Shown: piece by piece, positions 57,176-64,000 of the stretch
Numbering within the stretch: position 1 is the stretch's first letter
How the letters are laid out: the number at the start of each line of letters is the position of its first letter
Assembly: GCF_019320115.1 (NCBI RefSeq)
Contig: NC_089582.1
Coordinates: forward strand, 119,062,657 to 119,126,656
DNA: 64,000 bases
Direction of reading: 5' to 3'
Origin: Miscanthus floridulus
Lineage: Eukaryota > Streptophyta > Magnoliopsida > Poales > Poaceae
The notes under the pieces: model-generated
Told to the model about the DNA's origin: nothing
What the model saw: only the letters and a program-made list of their open reading frames with translations
Databases searched by the model: none
Program-made: the position numbers and the translations under genes

Positions 57176-57938
57176 TGTCATAGCTCCTCGCCATGCTCCT
57201 ATGTGAGATCGGGGGTCTCCACATGAGGGTCTAAAGTGGTGAGTCTACAAGGCCTCCGTCACCACCGGTGGCTGTCTCAGAGCATCCACCATAGCGCACT
57301 CCCGATAAGGACGGTGGCTAGGCACCACATCACTGATGCTAGAGCCGTCACTCTCAACATCATCATCCATGAGGTCGAGGAAACAGGTGGGAGCATAGCT
57401 CACCATCCCTATGAATTCAAACATGAGAGGGGGCGATGTCGGCATGTACATTACTCATAGCAGGGTCATAGGGGAACTGGTCACATGGCGATCGTGGTGG
57501 GGACAATGGGGTCCCTCTAGATAGTTAGCAAAAGATAGAGAATAGCAAGTAAATAATAGCATATACATTACTCATAGTGGGGTTTGAGCAGAGAGTTTGC
57601 TCGGAATGAAGCACAGATGCCTTGTCATTGAAGTCATTGTGTGTCCTGGAGCCAATGGAGGGCGCCCCTCCGATGGGCACTAGAATGAGTGCCTCCTCAT
57701 GGAGGTGTAGTATGCCGAGCCAGTTAGCGATGAAGTCCAGGCTTCCGAAGAGGAAGTCCTAGGATGGTTTGAAGACAGGTGGAACCCACATCCCAACCGA
57801 TGGGAGTGTGGGAAATTCTAGTGGGACGAAGTGAGTCATATCGCCTGAGCCCTCTATGGCAAAGGTGATAGAAAAGTGGGCCATCTGATGACCAAAAAGT
57901 GTTGAACATACAACGTCTTCCCCACGGATGGTGCCAAC
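57176..57938 (-). pseudogene. Element D second gag N-terminus and primer-binding region (inverted copy)
   Basis: The minus strand from about 57,887 reads MAHFSITFAIEGSGDMTHFV, then LEFPTLPSVGMWVPPVFKPS and a stop. It is the inverted counterpart of 52,961-53,755. The match continues to the words GAGCATGGCGAGGAGCTATG near 57,180, then ends abruptly at the antisense ORF. Confidence 0.78.
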
Positions 57939-59198
57939 TGTCGGTGCAGAAAGTGACCAACAAGTAAATATTTGTAGTTTTGCCGTACGTTGTGATCGGA
58001 GGTGGCCTAACACTCAATGACATAATGTTTATACGGGTTTAGGCGACGTGCCCTACGTCTAGTTCAAGTCGGTCGGTGACTTTATTCTTGAGCCTAGGTG
58101 CTCAAAGTTTGTAGTGGGGTTACAAACGAGTAGGAGAAAGATGGGGGCTACAAGAGGTCCGGTTGGACTCCTATCGAAAGGGCCGAGAGTGACGAGAGCC
58201 CTGCTATGAGCTAAGTGTTCAAGCATGTGCTTGTGGTTCGAACCTGGCAGTTCTGTGGTTGTGAACTAGTGAACTTGATCAATCTAACAAATCTGAATTG
58301 ACTTGAATGTTGGGAGAGAGCGCATCCCCTTTTATAGATGAAGGGGATGGCCTTACAAGTGAGAGGGAGAGAGTATGTATGCTTCTAAGCCTTGTTGCCC
58401 ATGCCAACAAGTACAAGATGATGGTAGGCGCCCACAACACTGTTTAAATGTCAGATGCACATGGGAGGTTGCATCGTCTTGTTCAAGTATGGGAGATGTC
58501 GGTACCTACTATACTATTGATGCCTAGAGGCATGTGAGGAGTTTCACCATGTTCACGGTAAATGCTGGCGTCCACAATACTGTCGATGCCTAGAGGCATG
58601 TGGGGGGGAACCTTATCGTATGGGAGTTTATTGGTGCCCATAATACTGTAGAGGAAAATATTGACACCTACAACACTGCTTGGGTTCTGTCATGCTAGGG
58701 AGGTCGCAGGGTACTATTCCTACAGGTGGACAGGGTACGGTCCTCGGTATTGCGGTTTGACTTATGCGTCCTACCTTACTTTATCCGTCTGTTCCCTGAT
58801 CCTTATTGAGCGGGTGTCCCCAGTCGGTTAGTCCTAGTTGGCTCTAAATGCGCTAGTTGGAGAAGAGCAGTGAGTAGGGGTTTGGTGCATCCCAGTCAGA
58901 GGTGCGGGTCGAAGTCAGAAGTGGTGTTTTGGCCAGGCCTTCTAGTCAAAGAGGCCATCCAAATGTGGGCTGGAGACCGAAACAAGCACTCTAGTCGGAG
59001 AGGTGGGCTAGAGTCAGAAATGGGCGCCGTTCCTCCTCGGCCAGGCCTTTCGGTCGGTGATTGGATCACCCTTCTGGCCTATTATTTAGGTACTTGGGCC
59101 AGCCCATGAGTTGCATGTTGTTTGCAACATTTGCCTACTAGGCCGAGCCTCAGTTGGGAAGCCGGTCTATGAGGGACCTTGGGTTTATGAACCCGACA
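57939..59198 (-). repeat. Element D right LTR (uninterrupted, inverted relative to left LTR)
   Basis: 1,260 bp, TGTCGGTGCAGAAAGTGACC to TTTATGAACCCGACA. Reading the minus strand gives the same start as 40,823. It shows the uninterrupted sequence at the element C insertion point. Confidence 0.9.
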
Positions 59199-59370
59199 AT
59201 AATATTTGTTGAACTTGTAAGAACCAAGCATCAAAGATAATTTTATTCAGAATTCGGTTTGTATAATCTGATGCGTGCCTCTGCAAACCAAGAGAAATTG
59301 AAGCAAGTCCTCAGTCTGCCCCTCGATTGTCATGACTGCTTGGATTAGACTACACTGTCTATACTTCATA
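59199..59370 (+). repeat. Element E left LTR, second piece
   Basis: ATTTGTTGAACTTGTAAGAACC, cut at the first 20 bases here as TTTGTTGAACTTGTAAGAAC, and later CCCCTCGATTGTCATGACTG correspond to 61,738-61,760 and 61,918-61,940 (CCCCTTGACTATCATGACTG). Similarity is patchy, so this is an old LTR pair. Confidence 0.5.
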
Positions 59371-59719
59371 GGATCACTCAAGGTTCGACTGTCTAAAATC
59401 TTGACTACCCAAATAGTGTAATTGATGAACGACGTGCTCCTGCATTCCCACGTAGGTGCACGCGTGTGGGTGGCTCAGTAGCCTGGTATAGCAGGGGATG
59501 TTGCCTCTAGAACCATCGCATTGACATGATAGGGCAAAGCCTCGCTGCCCATCCACACAAACATCTCGGTCATGGGGTGATCGATGGCCCCCAAACTATA
59601 GCAACAGAGACAAGGGGCGAGAGGGAAGGTTATACCAACTGCCTTCTCTCTCTAGAGCTCCTAATTCCATCCCAAAGCCTTTTCCTTCCACCCTACTATG
59701 CCATTGATGCCTCTAGCTA

Positions 59720-61430
59720 GGACCATGGCGGAGAGAGGGGGTTGATCCCAGAGGCCACTGAGGAGCTCGGGTGGAGAGTCCTGGCGAGAAGCAAAGTGGA
59801 GCCGAGGCCAAAGGAAAATGAGGTCGTCTCTTTCGTCCCTTTCCACCTTCTTGGGTTTGGGCTACCGACGCACCCCTTACTCAGTTGGTTGCTCTACTAC
59901 TATAGGCTTTGCCTCCGCAACTTAACCCTAGAGGGGATCCTCCACCTCTCAGTCTTCATCATGCTGTGTGAGGGCTTCCTAGGAATACCTGTCCATTATG
60001 ATCTATGACAGATTCTTTTCTAGGTGGTTCCATCAGTGTGCTCTTGGCATCGTCATTATCCGATGGGGGGTGCCTCGATCGAAGTTTGTCCTAGATTGGA
60101 GGAGCACTACATGAGCCTTGACTGCCACTATGCCACAAACCTAGATTGGGAGCATAGGTGGCTCTATGTCAACAACAATGAGCGGTAGCCGCTGTCGAAT
60201 TTTTCTCATGACCGGCTGTGTCCTAACATGCCAGAATCATGGTCGAGGATGCCAACCCTATTGGAACCACAACACTTGCACTTATTGCTTGATGCAATCG
60301 AGGAACTAAAGGATGAGGGACTGATGGCATTGAGGGTGATCTATACCTTCTTCAGCCATCGGGTACTCGCCTTGAAGATGAGGGGCCACCCCTAGTGGGA
60401 GTTCTAGGGCACAAGGGATGCTACAATCAAGTCAAGCATCCCATCCACGTGGAGGAGGTAGATGATCTGATGATGATAGCTATTGGAGTGTCCACGCTGG
60501 ATCATGGTGATAGGGAGGCCCCGGATGCCTTCCATGCTAGCAATCCTCCTCTAACAGACAGACCTCTCATCGGTGTGGTCTCTCACCCACCACCAGTTCT
60601 CCCTTCAAAGGTGGATCATCACCATACCATTGTTCATGTCATTTATCTTCATTTAACTGAGTATGCGAGTAATGCTCACACTTGCTAGTATGTGTTCATG
60701 CTGTATAATTTAACTAGTATTTGGAATTTGCCTGCTTTCTCAACAGGTGAACATGGGTGTGATGGCGTCCTGAGCCTCGTTGGCACTAGAGCCTGGTTCT
60801 TCATCCATGATCATGCTCGAAAAGCATCTGCACAAGGCATCCCCCAATGGGGGCAACCACCCGTAATTCCATGCCATGCTGCGCCAGTCAGTTCGGAAAG
60901 TCATTTGCATTCTCAATTCGATTGCTCTCCCCTTTATCCTATATGGGCTTGAACTTGGCGTGCATTGTGCAGTGCTTTATCCATGATGGTGCCATCCTTG
61001 GCCATGGGGCTTCCACCTGGTGTTGCTGGAGTCATCTTGTCGCTGCATGATGGCACGATCCCCGGTTGTGGAACTGAGGACATGGGTCTAGACCCTACAG
61101 CAGTGCATGCAAACTGCTTGTGACATGGCCTTCCTTGTGGAAACAGCGGACAATCCGGTCACCATAGAGGAGCACCTTCGAGCTTTGCTGGCCCGTCTTC
61201 GAGCCATGGTGACCGAAGCTATTCGTCAGGGGGCTACCACGGCATTGGCTGCTGCCTAGCTATAGATTGGCATAGTGGTGAACGTCTAGGTAGTGAAGTA
61301 GGGTTTTCCACTAGGTTCGATGGACAATGACATCACCAATGTGATTGAGAGTTTTGAGCCGGCCACCAATGTCATCTTACCAAAGGTGGACATGGAGCTG
61401 ATCCTGCATGCCAACCTCGACCCTTGATCT
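59720..61430 (+). pseudogene. Element E: PF04195-like gypsy-associated ORF, decayed
   Basis: From about 59,742 it reads GWRVLARSKVEPRPKENEVV, then FVPFHLLGFGLPTHPLLSWL and LEGILHLSVFIMLCEGFLGI, aligning with the head of the element A antisense ORF. After a stop near 60,006 it continues with MPESWSRMP-type and FFSHRVLALKMRGHP fragments. It ends before 61,430 with PKVDMELILHANLDP. It is divergent from A and D and carries many stops. Flanking similarity at 40,738/59,199 and 61,440-61,960 suggests a small LTR element containing only this ORF. Confidence 0.65.
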
Positions 61431-61439
61431 GTGGGACAT

Positions 61440-61960
61440 AATAGTAGTATTAGTAGTCATGAATAGGTTTGATCTATGGGATGCCCTTACAAATATGTGA
61501 ACTCTTATTTGCATGTTGGTGTTAACTTTTGTTGAACTTTGTATTAGGTGGGTTAAACTCTGTTTAGCGTGGTGGTGTAGCTTAGGTCTTTTGGTCATTT
61601 TGTTGCTGGTTTCTAGCCTCTGTTGGTTGTTTTTCGCTACAGATTTCTTTCTACTTGTCTTTGATCTAATTTATAATATCCTAAACATTCATGAGTGCCT
61701 TTGGTCACTGTTGAAGCCAACCCATGTCTTCGATAAATTTTGTTGACCTTGAAAGAACCATGCAGCGAGGAGTTCATCTGAACAACTCTTGCCTTGATCT
61801 AATGTAGAATGGAGGAGCCATAGCTATTGACTTTTACTATGAATGCAAGAAAGTCCACCTGCTGAGTATTTGATCTCATAGGATAGAATAAAGCATCATA
61901 AGGAATAGCAATCGGTCTACCCCTTGACTATCATGACTGCTTAGATTGGAGTGAAATAAG
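61440..61960 (+). repeat. Element E right LTR (approximate)
   Basis: Contains AGTATTAGTAGTCATGAATA, CTTCGATAAATTTTGTTGAC and CCCCTTGACTATCATGACTG, each with a counterpart in the split left copy. The edges are not defined. Confidence 0.45.
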
Positions 61961-62590
61961 AACAGAAAAGACCTATCACAATCGCACCAGGCATTCAGGT
62001 GTCAAGCGTGTCATGGTGGTCAAAAGCTCTTTCTCTAGATTCACTTCTTGTGTCTAGCTTTCCTACCGCATTCGCTTCACTCTTGTTAGCCGTGTAAGGT
62101 CTAGTATATGAAAGGAGCGCCCCCTTCCCTCATCCGATAACATTTGCATCAATCGCCTACTTTCTGGCTCCCCCTCACCTGTTTGTATTTTCCCATCCGC
62201 GTTCGATGCTGGTTTGAGGATCTAAATAAAGGTAATGTGCTTCATATCAAACCGTACTATTTGTATGAACTTATTATGGCGTTCCATGCTGGTTTGAGGA
62301 TCTCGATTGACATTTATTCTAACCAAAATCATGCTTATAGATGGCAACTAGTTACCATACCACGGATGTTTACTCTACAGCAAACGATCACAACTTTTCC
62401 CCCCGACCATGTACCTCTATGATATTAGACAAAATGATGTTTACCTAAGCAGCGTAAACCGTATGTTTGTCTGATAGTCCGAGCAGCGTAAATTTGAACA
62501 GGCCAGAGATGTAACTAGTTTCAATTTTATTTGTTTCTTTAGGAATTCAATGAATGTATTAGTATGTCGATAGAATATCATCGGTAGTCC
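61961..62590. other. Unassigned DNA
   Basis: No gene is recognised. The word CGTTCGATGCTGGTTTGAGGATCT (first 20 bases CGTTCGATGCTGGTTTGAGG) near 62,199 is nearly repeated near 62,281 as CGTTCCATGCTGGTTTGAGG, an 82-bp-spaced direct repeat. GAGCAGCGTAAA-like words also recur near 62,450 and 62,480. Confidence 0.45.
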
Positions 62591-63140
62591 TCTGAGGGGT
62601 ATCCCATGAAGGTAGATTGATCAGCAGAGGAGCATGAGATTAAGAACAAGAAGGCAATAGGGACACACGAGTTAGATAGGTTCAGGCCATCAGTATGACG
62701 TAATACCCTACTCCTGTGGTCTGTTGGTTTATATTAGCTATCGTATGATATTGCGTGAGTTTGGAGGGGTCCCTACCCACCTTATATAGTCCAGGGAGTA
62801 GGGTTATAAGTCGGTTAGATCTGAGAGATAACCAAAAAGTAAGAACTGATTACAGGAATCTTGGGATCGTACATATCCTAATAGATCTCGTAGTATCTTT
62901 AGGATATCTTTCTGGTGTCTTGTAGGAGGTGCCGAGCAGAGTCGTGCCCCACAAGGCTTCATCTTGTGGGCTAGGCCACCCCTAGGGGCATAGCCCATGT
63001 GGCCTGTCATGGGTATCTGGGGTTGTACACCCCACAACTAGTCCCTGAGTGCCTTGTACCCATTGTGCAACGCCATCTTGAGCCACCGTGATGAATAACA
63101 CTGAGCAGTCAGACTCATGGTCCAACCACCATGATGAATT

Positions 63141-63257
63141 GTCGAGCAGCGTGAACCATCGCCGAGCAGCATGACCTGTCACCAAGCAATGTGACCTGTC
63201 GCCGAGCAGCATGACCTGCCGCCGAGTAGCGTGACCTGTCGCCGAGCAGTATGACCC
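63141..63257. repeat. 20-bp tandem repeat, six units
   Basis: Consensus GCCGAGCAGCATGACCTGTC at exact 20-bp period; the last unit is 17 bp. Units differ by one to five bases. Confidence 0.92.
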
Positions 63258-63406
63258 AAGTATGGCTTGCCATAAGGGTGTAAGGAGCTCAAGTTCAAAA
63301 TCAAAAATTTCTTTACAGTGGACCAAGTGTGCCCACTTAGAGTCTGAACAAAGTAGTAGAAGTTAATCTTCTTCCATAGGCATGTAGTCTTCAAGGAAAA
63401 ATCCCG

Positions 63407-63686
63407 CACACTCACCGTGAGGTTAAGTGTGCCCACTTAGTCCTCAAGCCTAATAGTAGATGATGTAATCATGTGGTGCCAGGGTCAGAAACTAGAAGAA
63501 TAGTAGAAAACCAACCGAGCAGGTAGCTAGTCACTGGGCGTGGCCCAAAAAGAGACAAAACACATTCACCGTATGGTGAAGTGTGCCCACTTAGTCCCCG
63601 AGCCTAATAGTAGGTGACATAGTCACATGGTGCTAGGATCAGAAATAGAAAAATAATCAAAGACCAGCCGAGCAGGCAGCCAGTCC
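63407..63686. repeat. 126-bp direct duplication, 154-bp period
   Basis: Copies at 63,407-63,532 and 63,561-63,686 both run from CACAYTCACCGT through GTGTGCCCACTTAGTC to GAGCAGGYAGC. A third short copy of GTGTGCCCACTTAG lies at 63,327. Confidence 0.85.
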
Positions 63687-64000
63687 TCGAGCTATAAGCA
63701 GAGACATCGGAGAAATCAAACCGTGGAGAAAAAACTGGAGTAACGGCTGTATAGTGTCGGTTACTGAGCCTCAATAAATGGCAAAGAAGTCGGCGATATT
63801 ATTGGCGAGTAGCAACTGATGGCAGCGATAAATGGGCGACATGGGCTACGGTTGCGCAGAAGCCCAGGTAACGGCCCATATACCACTGTGGAGAAATCGG
63901 AGCAGTGTAGATCATAGGAACGGTTCCCAAAAAACCCTTGAATTTGGAATGGTGGGGAAAGTCCTTTATAACAGTGCCGCCGCATACGCCGTTCCCACCT

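Larger units (their letters stand above)
40823..59198 (+). mobile_element. Element D: gypsy element with LTRs in inverted orientation, split by element C
   Basis: The left end TGTCGGGTTCATAAACCC and right end TTTATGAACCCGACA are the same LTR terminus in inverted orientation. Flanks are ATAAG (40,818-40,822) and ATAAT (59,199-59,203), a one-mismatch 5-bp duplication. The left LTR is 40,823-41,311 plus 52,185-52,960. The right LTR is 57,939-59,198. Each is followed inward by a primer-binding region and a gag N-terminus, so arms of about 2 kb face each other. Between them lie the end of pol (plus), a spacer and an antisense-ORF fragment (minus). Without C it is about 7.5 kb. Confidence 0.8.
62591..64000 (-). 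mobile_element. LTR or UTR of another retroelement, runs off the window
   Basis: Shows a retroelement-LTR composition: CCCACCTTATATAGTCCAGG promoter-like core near 62,780 and a 20-bp tandem array (63,141-63,257). A 126-bp block occurs twice, at 63,407-63,532 and 63,561-63,686. No coding domain is visible; the family is not identified. Confidence 0.45.

Noticed and set aside
63141..63257. CRISPR-like array of GAGCAGC repeats
   Set aside because: Contiguous 20-bp tandem units with no spacers in retroelement-like DNA.
1..64000. tRNA, rRNA or microRNA genes
   Set aside because: No cloverleaf, rRNA-like block or convincing single hairpin outside MITEs was recognised by eye; a covariance-model search would be decisive.

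Overview
This window is nuclear DNA from a grass, most likely a panicoid such as a sorghum, maize, sugarcane or Miscanthus relative. That is inferred from spliced plant genes with GT..AG introns, many grass-type miniature elements (Tourist-, Stowaway- and hAT-like MITEs) and large Ty3/gypsy elements of the Tat type. The species cannot be named from sequence alone. Only two host genes can be defended in 64 kb; nearly everything else is transposable-element DNA, most of it broken.

Left part, 1-16.1 kb. A MULE (Mutator-like element) runs off the left edge, with a decayed transposase on the minus strand and a GGCGCC-rich terminal inverted repeat ending near 3.4 kb. About 3.8 kb without a recognisable gene follows. 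A second MULE of the same family (about 7.22-9.65 kb, both ends present) keeps only the transposase N-terminus and carries an antisense GRF-type zinc-finger fragment. A full-length PIF/Harbinger element (10,508-15,924) has TIRs and a TAC target duplication; it encodes a DDE transposase, a Myb/SANT-like partner protein and an RNase H1-N/viroplasmin-type domain fragment, all minus strand and all damaged.

Host genes. A seven-exon, membrane-anchored cyclophilin (peptidyl-prolyl isomerase, plus strand, 17,124-19,886) reads through without interruption and has MITEs in two introns. Converging on it is a three-exon T2/S-like RNase homologue (minus strand, 34,673-22,302). Its splice joins are clean and it gives a 251-residue secreted protein, but both catalytic histidine segments are replaced, so it is predicted to be a pseudo-RNase. 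Its first intron is about 11.2 kb because a 9,964-bp LTR element (A) with a GGGAG target duplication sits in it.

Right part, 35-64 kb. Here lie a solo-LTR-like remnant, a CACTA-type element with a 23-bp-period CACGTG array, and a nested retrotransposon stack. Element E (oldest) is split by element D (40,823-59,198), and D's left LTR is split by element C (41,312-52,179, TSD AGTAC). C carries gag, protease, reverse transcriptase, RNase H, a second RNase H and integrase in decayed form. D is unusual: its two LTRs are inverted, so both outer ends are U3 ends. A, D and E carry related versions of an antisense gypsy ORF (PF04195-like head, coiled-coil tail), which C lacks. The last 1.4 kb looks like the LTR or UTR of another retroelement, with 20-bp and 154-bp repeats.
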